A DNA stretch of 64,000 nucleotides, taken from positions 6,751 to 70,750 of the forward strand of contig JAHZGX010000008.1 of NCBI GenBank assembly GCA_019420585.1, given 5' to 3'. Both the position numbers and the translations under genes were made by a program. Below the pieces are notes generated by a model. The model saw only the letters and a program-made list of their open reading frames with translations, did not search any database and had not been told where the DNA came from. Below are positions 40,503-49,218 of the stretch, one piece after another (within the stretch, counting starts at the first letter, position 1; each line of letters begins with the position of its first letter). The DNA comes from Prevotellaceae bacterium. Lineage in GTDB: Bacteria > Bacteroidota > Bacteroidia > Bacteroidales > Bacteroidaceae.

Positions 40503-41315
40503 ATGATTACGTTCAAAGCCTGCTGCAAGATAAACCTGGGGCTGCTGGTCACGGAACGCCGTGCAGACGGCTACCACAACCTGCAGACCGTGTTCTACCC
40601 CATGCCCCTCGCCGATGAAATATCATTTGAAGAGGCCAGCGAGGACAGCCTGACCCTGTCGGGGATACCCATCGAAGGCACTCCCGGTGACAACCTGGTG
40701 CTCAAGGCCGTGCGCCTGCTGCGCGACAAGGAGCACCGCATCCCGAACCTGCACATCCACCTGCACAAGAACATCCCCAACGGAGCAGGCCTGGGCGGAG
40801 GCAGCAGCGATGCAGCCAACATGATGCAGCAACTCAACAGCCACTATGCTTTGGGGATAGACGACACACACATGGAGCAACTGGCGGGCACGCTGGGAGC
40901 CGACTGCCCCTTCTTCGTGCGCTGCCGGCCTGTGTACGCCGAGGGCATCGGCAATGTGTTCAGCCCTGTTGACGTGAGCCTGGGCGGGCTACACATTGTC
41001 CTTGTCAAGCCCGATGAGTCTGTATCGACGCGAGAGGCATACACACAGATACAGCCCCGCATGCCCGAAGTGCCGCTCAACCGGCTCATCACCCACCCCA
41101 TTGAAGAGTGGAAAGGGTTGGTGACGAATGACTTCGAGCACAGTGTGTTCCCAGCCCACCCCGCCATCCGGCAGGTAAAAGAACGGCTCTACACGGCAGG
41201 AGCAACCTATGCGTCCATGAGCGGAAGCGGGAGCAGCGTGTTCGGCATCTTCCGTGAAAAACCTAACACAAGCAACCTGTTTGAGGACATGTTCGTGTAC
41301 GAATCGCTCCTATAG
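40503..41315 (+). CDS. ispE: 4-diphosphocytidyl-2-C-methyl-D-erythritol kinase
   Basis: A 270-residue GHMP-family kinase of the MEP pathway of isoprenoid synthesis; it phosphorylates CDP-methylerythritol at the 2-hydroxyl. Seen are the start CKINLGLLVTERRADGYHNLQTVFYP, the ATP-binding GAGLGGGSSDAA and LGADCPFF, and the C-terminal SMSGSGSSVFGIF. The ATG at 40503 was chosen for the -7 box and the conserved N-terminus; the frame is open further upstream but that overlaps the promoter. Confidence 0.94.
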   Translation: MITFKACCKINLGLLVTERRADGYHNLQTVFYPMPLADEISFEEASEDSLTLSGIPIEGTPGDNLVLKAVRLLRDKEHRIPNLHIHLHKNIPNGAGLGGGSSDAANMMQQLNSHYALGIDDTHMEQLAGTLGADCPFFVRCRPVYAEGIGNVFSPVDVSLGGLHIVLVKPDESVSTREAYTQIQPRMPEVPLNRLITHPIEEWKGLVTNDFEHSVFPAHPAIRQVKERLYTAGATYASMSGSGSSVFGIFREKPNTSNLFEDMFVYESLL

Positions 41316-41371
41316 GGCTTTTCCTCGCACAAGATAGGGAAATGCCTTGCCCCACCCTGCCTGCTTAGGCA

Positions 41372-41379
41372 TATCTTTG
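41372..41379 (+). promoter_or_regulatory. -7 promoter box for the 41406 gene
   Basis: TATCTTTG, 26 nt upstream of the ATG at 41406, with an AAAGGAAAG ribosome-binding stretch between. Confidence 0.6.
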
Positions 41380-41405
41380 CATCAGACAAACAAAAGGAAA
41401 GAACT

Positions 41406-42458
41406 ATGAAACGTTACATCCTGACACTGATAACAGCGCTGACTGCACTAGCAAGCGCAAAGGCCATGAGTTATGAGAGAGCACGTGAGGAAGCACTCTA
41501 TCTGACAGACAAGATGGCCTATGAGTTGAACCTCAACGACCAACAGTACAACGATGCATACGAAATCAACCTGGACTATTTCCTAAGCATGAACACAGAG
41601 AGAGACCTTTATGAGGACTATCTAACTTACAGGCTCACAGACTTCAGGCACATTTTACTCAACTGGCAGTTTGATTTGATGCTGCGGGCAGACTATTTCA
41701 TGCGCCCGCTCCTGTGGCATCGTGGATGCTGGGTGTTCCCCATCTACAGACACTATCACAGGGATGTCTTCTTCTATGACCGTCCTCACGTGTTCCACGT
41801 ATACCGAGGCGGGCATGGACACGGACACTACCACCACGGATTCTACGCCGACCGACGCCCCAGATGGGACGGAGGCATGAGGGGAAGAGAGCCTATGGGT
41901 GGCCCAGGAAGAGGCGACGGACACAGGAATCCTCACAGAGGAGACGGCTATCACTTCGACCTCCCCGGCCAAGGCAATCACCACCCAGGAAAGGATGAAC
42001 ACCCAGGACGTGGCGGGAATGCACTTGGAAACGAGCGTGGCAACCGGCCTTCGAGAAACGACAACGGCAGCGGATACACTCGCGGAAAACACAGCACCGA
42101 CAGAACCAGCGGGCAGACTACACCCCGAAGCGGCTACGACCGTCCTGGGCGAAGCAGTTACTCTCGTTCTGAATCGGGCACAAGCACACACTCTTACGAC
42201 CGCGGGGTATCTTCGTCCAACCGCGGCATGAGTTCCGGCACACGCTCCGGCTACGGAAATCCGAGCAGCGGACGCGGCAATTCATTCACACGCAGCAGTT
42301 CACGCGCCACAGGCGGCAGCGGCAGTTACACGGTTCCCAGCCGTGGAGGAAGCGTAAGCAGAGGTAGTTCTGCAGAGCCAGGCCAAGGAAGAAGCGGCAG
42401 CCCGACCACACGCGGAGGAGCACAAGGAGGGGGGGCCGTGTCGCGTGGACGCAGATAA
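41406..42458 (+). CDS. Secreted protein with low-complexity Gly/Arg/Ser-rich C-terminus
   Basis: A 350-residue exported protein. The signal peptide (MKRYILTLITALTALASAKA) leads to a helical domain of about 100 residues rich in Tyr/Asp/Leu (YLTDKMAYELNLNDQQYNDAYEINLDYF), then a His/Gly/Tyr stretch (RGGHGHGHYHHGF), and about 200 residues of Gly/Arg/Ser/Asn/Pro low complexity. The N-terminal part resembles the 'DUF3300/LTXXQ-like' small periplasmic sensors in layout only; no family is claimed. The His-rich stretch could bind metal and the basic tail could bind nucleic acid or cell wall, both inference. Confidence 0.75.
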   Translation: MKRYILTLITALTALASAKAMSYERAREEALYLTDKMAYELNLNDQQYNDAYEINLDYFLSMNTERDLYEDYLTYRLTDFRHILLNWQFDLMLRADYFMRPLLWHRGCWVFPIYRHYHRDVFFYDRPHVFHVYRGGHGHGHYHHGFYADRRPRWDGGMRGREPMGGPGRGDGHRNPHRGDGYHFDLPGQGNHHPGKDEHPGRGGNALGNERGNRPSRNDNGSGYTRGKHSTDRTSGQTTPRSGYDRPGRSSYSRSESGTSTHSYDRGVSSSNRGMSSGTRSGYGNPSSGRGNSFTRSSSRATGGSGSYTVPSRGGSVSRGSSAEPGQGRSGSPTTRGGAQGGGAVSRGRR

Positions 42459-42467
42459 GAAGGCTTC

Positions 42468-43049
42468 ATGGAAACGCAGAATTCCAAAAACATATTGTCC
42501 GGCAGAAGGCTTTCGATGGAACACATCGCGGCCTTCTGCCGACTTATGAAAGGCCAAGACGGTGATTCCAAGAAAGAAGAACTCTACGCCCTCACACTTG
42601 ACAACGATGAGCATACGGCGTTCAACGCCCTGCACGTCTTTACTCACTTAGACACCCAAGACCTTGACTGGTTGCTTGACAAACACGACGAACTCATCAA
42701 CAGAGCGCTGAAGGAGCATCATCAGCGCAAGTTGCGGTTGCTGCTGACTCTGCTGCAGAAGCAACCTTTCCCCAGTAACGACCTGAGGCCAGAGTTTATA
42801 GATTTTTGCATGAGGCGCATCACAAACACCACATTCCCCTATGCAATAAGGGCATTATGTATGAAATTGGCTTGCAAGCAGATGATTCATTTTCCCGAAC
42901 TGACGGATGAACTGGAGGCCACCATGCAACTGTTGGAACTGGAAGAACTTTCTCCCGGACTCCAGTCGGCCTGCCGGCAGGTGACAGCCAGCATCAAGTC
43001 TGCCAGAAAGAAGCCGGCCACGCATGCACTCCACCCACGCCGCACATAA
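42468..43049 (+). CDS. Small HEAT-like helical protein, unknown function
   Basis: A 193-residue, all-helical-looking cytosolic protein. Segments such as EELYALTLDNDEHTAFNALHVFTHL, DWLLDKHDELINRALKEHHQRKLRLLLTLL and FIDFCMRRITNTTFPYAIRALCMKLA have the spacing of HEAT/ARM-type repeats. No catalytic motif. It starts 9 nt after the low-complexity secreted protein and is likely co-transcribed. Similar Bacteroidota proteins of this size are often misnamed as adenylosuccinate lyase; I see no lyase signature. Confidence 0.65.
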   Translation: METQNSKNILSGRRLSMEHIAAFCRLMKGQDGDSKKEELYALTLDNDEHTAFNALHVFTHLDTQDLDWLLDKHDELINRALKEHHQRKLRLLLTLLQKQPFPSNDLRPEFIDFCMRRITNTTFPYAIRALCMKLACKQMIHFPELTDELEATMQLLELEELSPGLQSACRQVTASIKSARKKPATHALHPRRT

Positions 43050-43097
43050 GCACTTGTCCGCTTACAACTCCACCCACCAGACCCTCTTCCCATGCCC

Positions 43098-44138
43098 TCA
43101 AGGATTGCGCAACCGCCGAAGCAGTTCTTGGTTGATGCGCCTCATGCGGGTCTGTCCTTCCATCAAGTCACGCTTGAGAGAAAGGAACTCCACGTTCACA
43201 TTATTATATATGTCACTGAATGTGTGCAGCAAGGGTGGCAGGTAAGGCTGCTTATTGGTGTTCACCACGATGCGTATGTCCTGAGGCACCACGCGCACGT
43301 CAATCTCGCAACCTTCTTCCTTGGGGTCGCCGTCAAAGTGTATGACTCCCGGATTGGAACGGTATATCTTCATGTGCCGGCACTTGAAACTGCGTATCTT
43401 GCTGTTCTGCGTAATGGTCTTGTTGAACAATTGTATGGCAATCTGAGGAGCCTCCAGCACGTTGAACGGCTCCATCACTGTCACGTCCATCAGTCCGTCA
43501 CTCATGCTTGCATGAGGTGCAATGTACACATTGTTGCCATACTGGCTGGCATTGGCACAGGCTATGAGAAACGCTTTGAACTGCTTCCTTTCCCCATCGA
43601 TTTCCAACTCATACGTGTCGGAATGGTATTTCAAGCCTTCCTTCAGCGTGTTCTCAATGTAGGAAAGCAGTCCGCGCCGCCCGCTTTGGGCAAACTTGCT
43701 GCTCACAAAGGCATCAAACCCCACGCCGCAAGTGCAGAAGAAAGGCGTGCCGTTGATGATCCCGTAGTCCAGACTCTTTATCCTGCAATCGGCAAGCACC
43801 TGCATGGCTCCTTCGGGATTCATGGGAATATAAAGGTGCCGCGCCAGTCCGTTTCCGCTTCCACAGGGAATGATGCCCAGCGCCGTACGCGTGTGCACCA
43901 GACTCCTGGCCACCTCATTGACCGTACCGTCACCGCCCACGGCCACCACCACATCCACACATTCACGCACAGCCTCTCCGGCCAGCAGGGCAGCATGTCC
44001 GCCGTGCTCCGTGTAAGCCACACGCACGTCAAACTTCTCCGCACTCAAATACTTGGGGATAAGAGCCACGATGCGCTTCTTGTCCGTTGTCCCAGAAATG
44101 GGATTCACAATAAAGAGTATCGATGTCCTGTTTTGCAT
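43098..44138 (-). CDS. Diacylglycerol/sphingosine kinase-like lipid kinase
   Basis: A 346-residue protein of the DAGK-catalytic (YegS/DgkB) family: INP-ISG start (FIVNPISGTTDKKR), the nucleotide-binding VGGDGTVNEVA, GIIPCGSGNGLARHL and the C-terminal VIHFDGDPKEEGCEIDVRVVP. Members phosphorylate diacylglycerol, sphingoid bases or ceramide. It is divergent from the serine palmitoyltransferase gene, which makes the sphingoid base, so a sphingolipid substrate is plausible (inference). The ATG at 44138 lies 9 nt from a -7 box. Confidence 0.88.
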   Translation of the reverse strand: MQNRTSILFIVNPISGTTDKKRIVALIPKYLSAEKFDVRVAYTEHGGHAALLAGEAVRECVDVVVAVGGDGTVNEVARSLVHTRTALGIIPCGSGNGLARHLYIPMNPEGAMQVLADCRIKSLDYGIINGTPFFCTCGVGFDAFVSSKFAQSGRRGLLSYIENTLKEGLKYHSDTYELEIDGERKQFKAFLIACANASQYGNNVYIAPHASMSDGLMDVTVMEPFNVLEAPQIAIQLFNKTITQNSKIRSFKCRHMKIYRSNPGVIHFDGDPKEEGCEIDVRVVPQDIRIVVNTNKQPYLPPLLHTFSDIYNNVNVEFLSLKRDLMEGQTRMRRINQELLRRLRNP

Positions 44139-44147
44139 AATCAAGCA

Positions 44148-44155
44148 CAAATTTA
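44148..44155 (-). promoter_or_regulatory. -7 promoter box for the lipid kinase gene
   Basis: TAAATTTG on the minus strand, 9 nt upstream of the ATG at 44138, so the leader would be only a few nucleotides. Confidence 0.5.
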
Positions 44156-44252
44156 AGTAAAAACACACATTCGCTGACAAGAAGACCAGCCAAAAGTGGA
44201 TTGCCCTTGCAGTTTTTCCATACACACATATCCGTTATCGGTAAAAAAGCAC

Positions 44253-44260
44253 TACCTTTG
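44253..44260 (+). promoter_or_regulatory. -7 promoter box for serine palmitoyltransferase
   Basis: TACCTTTG, 46 nt upstream of the ATG at 44307. Confidence 0.6.
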
Positions 44261-44306
44261 CACAACTATTTTATGCCCACAGGGGCACGATGAACAATCA
44301 AAAAAG

Positions 44307-45491
44307 ATGGGACTATTACAAGACAAATGCGCTAAGTACACCCTGCCTCAGCAGTTCATGAAGGCAGGTATATATCCGTACTTCCGCGAGATTGAAGGCA
44401 AACAGGGAACAGAAGTAACCATGGGCGGACACCATGTGCTCATGTTCGGTTCTAACGCTTATACAGGACTCACGGGCGACCAGCGCGTGATAGATGCCGG
44501 CATCGCCGCCATGCAGAAATACGGCAGCGGATGTGCAGGAAGCCGCTTCCTCAACGGCACACTCGACATACACGTGCAACTGGAGAAGGAACTGGCCGAG
44601 TTCGTAGGCAAGGACGAGGCTCTGTGCTTCGCCACGGGATTCACAGTAAACAGCGGTGTCATCAGCCAGTTGGTGGACCGTAATGACTATATCATCTGCG
44701 ATGACCGTGACCACGCCAGCATTGTGGACGGACGACGACTGAGTTTTGCCACCCAACTGAAATACAAGCACAATGACATGGAGGATCTGGAAAAGCAACT
44801 CCAGAAGTGTGACCCCGACCGCATCAAACTCATCGTGGTGGACGGGGTGTTCAGCATGGAGGGTGACCTATGCAAGTTGCCGGAAATTATCGCGCTGAAG
44901 AAAAAGTATAACGCCACCGTCATGGTGGACGAGGCTCACGGCATAGGCGTGTTCGGCAGAGAAGGACGCGGAGTGTGTGACCACTTCGGCCTGACCAAGG
45001 ATGTGGACCTAATTATGGGCACATTCTCCAAGTCACTGGCCTCGATAGGCGGATTCATCGCTGCCGACAGCAGCGTCATCAACTGGCTCCGCCACAATGC
45101 ACGCACCTATATATTCAGTGCAAGCAGCACGCCTGCAGCCACCGCATGCGCACGCGAAGCCCTGCACATCATCCAGAACGAGCCCGAACGCCTGGCTGCA
45201 CTATGGGACGTGACCAACTACGCCCTAAAACGTTTCCGCGAAGAAGGCTTCGAGATTGGCGACACGGAGAGCCCCATCATCCCACTCTACGTGCGTGACA
45301 CTGACAAGACATTCCGCGCCGTGGCCATGGCATTTGAAGAGGGCGTGTTCATCAACCCCGTCATCCCCCCTGCATGTGCCCCGCAGGACACATTGGTGAG
45401 ATACGCACTCATGGCCACACATACGCATGAACAGGTGGACAAATCGGTGGAGAAACTGAAGAAGGTGTTCCGCGAATTGGAAATCCTTTAA
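44307..45491 (+). CDS. spt: Serine palmitoyltransferase
   Basis: A 394-residue PLP enzyme of the alpha-oxoamine synthase family that condenses serine with an acyl-CoA to start sphingolipid synthesis. The PLP lysine is Lys242 (TFSKSLASIGG), with VDEAHGIGVFG (Asp208, His211) and GSGCAGSRFLNGTLDIHVQLE. The close relatives are 2-amino-3-ketobutyrate CoA ligase (Kbl) and BioF; SPT is preferred because Bacteroidales make sphingolipids and because the YFREIEG start and a lipid kinase next door fit, but substrate cannot be proven from sequence. The ATG at 44307 was chosen from the promoter position. Confidence 0.82.
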   Translation: MGLLQDKCAKYTLPQQFMKAGIYPYFREIEGKQGTEVTMGGHHVLMFGSNAYTGLTGDQRVIDAGIAAMQKYGSGCAGSRFLNGTLDIHVQLEKELAEFVGKDEALCFATGFTVNSGVISQLVDRNDYIICDDRDHASIVDGRRLSFATQLKYKHNDMEDLEKQLQKCDPDRIKLIVVDGVFSMEGDLCKLPEIIALKKKYNATVMVDEAHGIGVFGREGRGVCDHFGLTKDVDLIMGTFSKSLASIGGFIAADSSVINWLRHNARTYIFSASSTPAATACAREALHIIQNEPERLAALWDVTNYALKRFREEGFEIGDTESPIIPLYVRDTDKTFRAVAMAFEEGVFINPVIPPACAPQDTLVRYALMATHTHEQVDKSVEKLKKVFRELEIL

Positions 45492-45550
45492 TACACACAG
45501 ACTCTCCTGTGTGCTCCAAAAAGAGTTGCACAAGAGACTTATACAGCACA

Positions 45551-45587
45551 AGCACCCTGCCCGAAAGGCAGAGTGCTTTCATTTTAT
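45551..45587 (+). terminator. Terminator after serine palmitoyltransferase
   Basis: AGCACcCTGCC / GGCAGaGTGCT stem with a CGAAA loop, followed by TTCATTTT. Confidence 0.7.
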
Positions 45588-45708
45588 AATATCCCTAGAA
45601 AAACACTTCACCTGCCAATGCCACTGACCACCTCGGGCAAGAACCCTTCGGCTACCGCGACGGCTCTTTTCACCTGTCCGAGCATTCCGCCGTGACACAT
45701 TATTTTCC

Positions 45709-45716
45709 TAACTTTG
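45709..45716 (+). promoter_or_regulatory. -7 promoter box for the GNAT gene
   Basis: TAACTTTG, 42 nt upstream of the ATG at 45759. Confidence 0.6.
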
Positions 45717-45758
45717 CACCACGAACCGCCTACAGAGGCATGAAAGAAAAAAGGAAGA

Positions 45759-46319
45759 ATGGAAAGCAAAAAAAAACACGAGACGGTGGCCCTGCGCACA
45801 GCCACACCTGCCGATGCAGCAGGAATAAGAGCCATATATGCGCCTTACGTGCGCGAGACTGCGGTCACCTTTGAATATGAAGTCCCCACCGAAGAGGAAT
45901 TTGCCCACCGAATCAGCCACACACTGGAGCGCTACCCCTACATCGTGGCGCATACCGATAAGAAGAAAATCGTGGGATATGCCTATGCCTCGGAGTATTA
46001 CGCACGTGCGGCATACAGCAGGAGCGTGGAAGTATCCATCTATGTGGAAGCCGGGCTGCACGGCCTAGGCATCGGCCGAAAACTCTACCAGAGGCTGGAA
46101 ACGGAATTACGCACAAGGGGCTTCCTCAATCTGACGGCCTGCATAGCATGGAGCGACAGCCCCGGGAAGTACCTCACGCGCCAAAGTCCGCTCTTCCACT
46201 CGCGCATGGGATACACGCAGTGTGCTCACTTCCACCAGATTGGCTACAAATTTGGACAATGGTTCGACATTATCTGGATGGAGAAAATGCTGGGAGAGCA
46301 CAAAGAAAAAGCGCAATAA
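45759..46319 (+). CDS. GNAT acetyltransferase, phosphinothricin-acetyltransferase-like
   Basis: A 186-residue acetyl-CoA-dependent transferase: LRTATPADAAGIRAIYAPYV at the start, VGYAYASEYYARAAYSRSVEVSIYV in the centre, and the acetyl-CoA loop GLGIGRKLYQRLE, followed by NLTACIAWSD and FHQIGYKFGQWFDIIWMEK. This is the layout of the PAT/Pat-like family, which acetylates phosphinothricin, methionine sulfoximine or related amines. The natural substrate is unknown. It ends 25 bp before the convergent YigZ stop. Confidence 0.85.
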   Translation: MESKKKHETVALRTATPADAAGIRAIYAPYVRETAVTFEYEVPTEEEFAHRISHTLERYPYIVAHTDKKKIVGYAYASEYYARAAYSRSVEVSIYVEAGLHGLGIGRKLYQRLETELRTRGFLNLTACIAWSDSPGKYLTRQSPLFHSRMGYTQCAHFHQIGYKFGQWFDIIWMEKMLGEHKEKAQ

Positions 46320-46344
46320 ACATCACGCTCCCAACTAAAGAAAA

Positions 46345-46941
46345 TTACTGGAAAGGAATGTGGCGAAGTGCACAGTCGAGCCTGCGCTGCAGTTCACCCA
46401 ACCGCCCCATGCGTATGGAAAAAGTCATGTGGCACTGCATGTCACAGGTCTGGTCAACGATGCGTGCTTCCATAAGACGCGCCACCTTCATCACCGCATT
46501 CATGTCGGCATAGTCAAAATCTATGCTGCAAGAACCATCCACGGTGCGTTGATCCACCTCGGCAGCGTCCAGCGTAGCGGCCGCCGTGGTGCGGTAAGCC
46601 TCTATGAGCCCGCTTGTACCCAGTTTCACACCACCAAAATAACGTACCACCAGCACGATGACATCAGTCAAGTCGCGGCTGTTGATCTGCCCCAGGATAG
46701 GCTTTCCTGCCGTTCCGCTCGGCTCACCATTGTCGTTGCTGCGGAACACCTCACGCTCAGCCCCCAGCATGTAAGCCCAGCAAACATGGCGTGCGTCATA
46801 ATACTTTTTCTGATATTCGGCCACCAGACCCAGGGCTTCCTGGGCTGTGGTGACATGATGGGCAAAGCCAAGAAACTTGCTCCTGAGTTCGGAGTAAGTC
46901 CCTTGGCTTGTTCCCTTAATGGTCTGGTATTCATCCACCAT
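46345..46941 (-). CDS. YigZ/IMPACT family protein
   Basis: A 198-residue protein of the UPF0029/IMPACT family: SKFLGFAHHV at the start, HVCWAYMLG, SNDNGEPSGTAGKPIL and VVRYFGGVKLGTSGLIEAYR in the middle, and a C-terminal ferredoxin-like part. In E. coli YigZ is linked to PepP; eukaryotic IMPACT regulates translation. The function in Bacteroidota is unknown. It begins 13 nt after the DUF1015 stop and is probably the last gene of the serC operon. Confidence 0.9.
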   Translation of the reverse strand: MVDEYQTIKGTSQGTYSELRSKFLGFAHHVTTAQEALGLVAEYQKKYYDARHVCWAYMLGAEREVFRSNDNGEPSGTAGKPILGQINSRDLTDVIVLVVRYFGGVKLGTSGLIEAYRTTAAATLDAAEVDQRTVDGSCSIDFDYADMNAVMKVARLMEARIVDQTCDMQCHMTFSIRMGRLGELQRRLDCALRHIPFQ

Positions 46942-46954
46942 GGGCACGAAACAA

Positions 46955-48202
46955 CTAAGAAAGTTTGTGTACCACCAGTCCGCTGCGCAACTTAGGCTCA
47001 AACCACGTGGCCTTGGGTGGCATGATGTTGCCGCTGTCGGCAATCCGTATAATCTGCTGCATGCTCACGGGATAAAGCGCAAGTGCCATTTGCATCTCGC
47101 CACAGTCTACCCTCCGTTGCAGTTCTTCCAAGCCACGCAAACCACCCACAAAATCAATACGCTTGTCTGAGCGCAGGTCCTTGATGCCGAGAATGGCATC
47201 AAGGATACGGTTACTGCTGATACTCACGTCCAGGCTCCCAATGGGGTCGGACTCATCCACCAGCCCCGGCTTCAGCATGAGGCTGTACCACTGTCCCTGC
47301 AGGTAGAGGCTGAACTCATGCAGGCAAGCGGGGCGATAAGGCTCTGCACCCTTAGGGGCAACCATGAAATCCTGCCCAAGCAAGGCAAGGAACTCATCGG
47401 ACGTATGGCCGTTGAGGTCACGCACCACCCGGTTGTAATCCAGTATGGTAAGCTGACTGGCGGGGAAGCATACGGCCATCAGGTAATTGTACTCCTCGTT
47501 GCCAGTGTGTGCGGGGTTGGCTTTCGCCTTCTCCACGCCCACAAGTGCTGCTGCTGCCGTGCGGTGATGCCCATCGGCAATGTAAAGATGCGGCATGAGG
47601 GCAAAGCGGCGGGTAATGGCCGCCTGGTCATCAGCATTGTCCACCAACCAGAATTGATGGCGGAAGCCATCTACGGGGGCAATGAAGTCATACTCGGGCC
47701 TGCCGGCTGCGTAACGCGCCACGATGGCATCGAGTTCGGCATCGTCGGGGTAAGCCAGGAACACGGGTTCCATGTTGGCATCGCATGCCCGCACGTGCTT
47801 CATGCGGTCCTCCTCCTTGTCGCGGCGCGTGAGTTCGTGCTTGAGGATAACTCCATTCATGTAGTCATCCACGGCCGCACCCACCACAAGGCCGTATTGC
47901 GTGTGGCCATTCATTGTCTGGGCATACACATAATACATGTCCCGGTCATCCTGCACCAGCCACCCTTCGCGCTGGAACTTGGCAAAGTTCTCGGCCGCAC
48001 GCTGATACACGCGGGGGTCATACTCATCAGTGCCGGCGGGGAAATCTATCTCGGGCTTGATGACATGGTAGAGCGACTTCTCGTTCTGCCCGGCCTCAAC
48101 CCTGGCCTCCTCTGAATCAAGCACGTCATAAGGACGGCTCTCCACCTGCTCCACCAGCGACTGTGGCGGACGCAAGCCTCTGAAAGGTTTTACGCGTGCC
48201 AT
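46955..48202 (-). CDS. DUF1015 family protein
   Basis: A 415-residue protein: VKPFRGLRPP at the start, RPYDVLDSEEAR, LYIADGHHRTAAA in the centre and PKATWFEPKLRSGLVVHKL at the end are DUF1015 signatures. The family is often next to serA/serC in Bacteria and Archaea, as here, and may have a kinase or hydrolase role in serine metabolism: in Trypanosoma/archaea an analogous protein is a serine kinase, but this is not established for this gene. The start shares a base with the serA stop. Confidence 0.88.
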   Translation of the reverse strand: MARVKPFRGLRPPQSLVEQVESRPYDVLDSEEARVEAGQNEKSLYHVIKPEIDFPAGTDEYDPRVYQRAAENFAKFQREGWLVQDDRDMYYVYAQTMNGHTQYGLVVGAAVDDYMNGVILKHELTRRDKEEDRMKHVRACDANMEPVFLAYPDDAELDAIVARYAAGRPEYDFIAPVDGFRHQFWLVDNADDQAAITRRFALMPHLYIADGHHRTAAAALVGVEKAKANPAHTGNEEYNYLMAVCFPASQLTILDYNRVVRDLNGHTSDEFLALLGQDFMVAPKGAEPYRPACLHEFSLYLQGQWYSLMLKPGLVDESDPIGSLDVSISSNRILDAILGIKDLRSDKRIDFVGGLRGLEELQRRVDCGEMQMALALYPVSMQQIIRIADSGNIMPPKATWFEPKLRSGLVVHKLS

Positions 48203-49122
48203 TATCGGTTTACCTGGAATTTGGTGACACCATCCTTCAGATAAGCCACAATCTGACGTGCCGCAGCAATGCCGGCATTCACGTTGGCCTCCGCCGTCTG
48301 CGCTCCCATCTTCTTGGGGGTGGCAAAGTAACGGCCGGGGAACTCCGTGCAGAATGTATCGTGGGCCTCTGGTTTGATGTCGGTAATGTACTTCAGGTCG
48401 GTGCGCTCCTGCATGAGGCTTATCAGCCCTTGCTCGTCAATCACTTCCTTGCGTGCTGTGTTGAGCAGTATGCCGCCCTTCTTCATCTTGTCCACCAGGT
48501 CATGATTGATGCTCCGGCTGGTCTCGGGAGTGGCAGGAATGTGCAGGGAGACAATGTCGCACTGCTCAAAGAGTTCATCACGCGAGTCAACAGCAGTCAC
48601 TCCAGCCGCCTCAATGGCTTCCTTGGGACAGAAGGCATCATAGGCACAAACCTCCATGCCGAAGCCCTTGGCAATGCGGGCAACATGACGACCTACGTTG
48701 CCAAAGGCCAGGATGCCCAGTTTCTTGCCCATCAACTCGGTGCCACTCGTGCCGTTGTAAAAATTACGCACGGCATACACAAGAAGCCCGAACACGAGTT
48801 CTGCCACACTGTTGGCATTCTGACCCGGAGTGTTCATGGCCACCACCTTGTGTGCAGTGGCGGCTTCCAGGTCAATGTTGTCATAGCCCGCACCCGCACG
48901 CACCACAATCTTCAGTTGCCCGGCGGCATCGAGCACCTCGCCGTCAACCTTGTCCGAGCGTATGATCAGTGCGTCTGCATCGGTCACGGCATCAAGCAAC
49001 TGCGCCTTCTCGGTATATTTTTCCAGGAGAGCCACCTGGCCTCCGGCCTCTGTAATAACCTTCTTTATGCCATCCACAGCCACCTGGCTGAACGGTTTTT
49101 CCGTTGCTACAAGTACTTTCAT
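48202..49122 (-). CDS. serA: D-3-phosphoglycerate dehydrogenase
   Basis: A 306-residue NAD-dependent D-2-hydroxyacid dehydrogenase, first step of serine synthesis. VRAGAGYDNIDLEAA, the NAD-binding LGILAFGNVGRHVA, NTARKEVIDE and the late DIKPEAHDTF region are seen. It is the short form without the C-terminal ACT regulatory domain (E. coli SerA has 410 residues), so serine feedback through ACT is absent. The active-site catalytic His normally near the C-terminus (H-x-x-G/A) is not obvious; the corresponding stretch is ATPKKMGAQTAEA. The start codon at 49122 is downstream of an AT-rich leader. Confidence 0.9.
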   Translation of the reverse strand: MKVLVATEKPFSQVAVDGIKKVITEAGGQVALLEKYTEKAQLLDAVTDADALIIRSDKVDGEVLDAAGQLKIVVRAGAGYDNIDLEAATAHKVVAMNTPGQNANSVAELVFGLLVYAVRNFYNGTSGTELMGKKLGILAFGNVGRHVARIAKGFGMEVCAYDAFCPKEAIEAAGVTAVDSRDELFEQCDIVSLHIPATPETSRSINHDLVDKMKKGGILLNTARKEVIDEQGLISLMQERTDLKYITDIKPEAHDTFCTEFPGRYFATPKKMGAQTAEANVNAGIAAARQIVAYLKDGVTKFQVNR

Positions 49123-49218
49123 TGTGTCTATATATAATATAATGTATAATAATAGGCATCCGCGCAGCAATCCGCTCTTCTGAGTGGGTTACCGGACGGA
49201 CGACATTGCACATACTTG

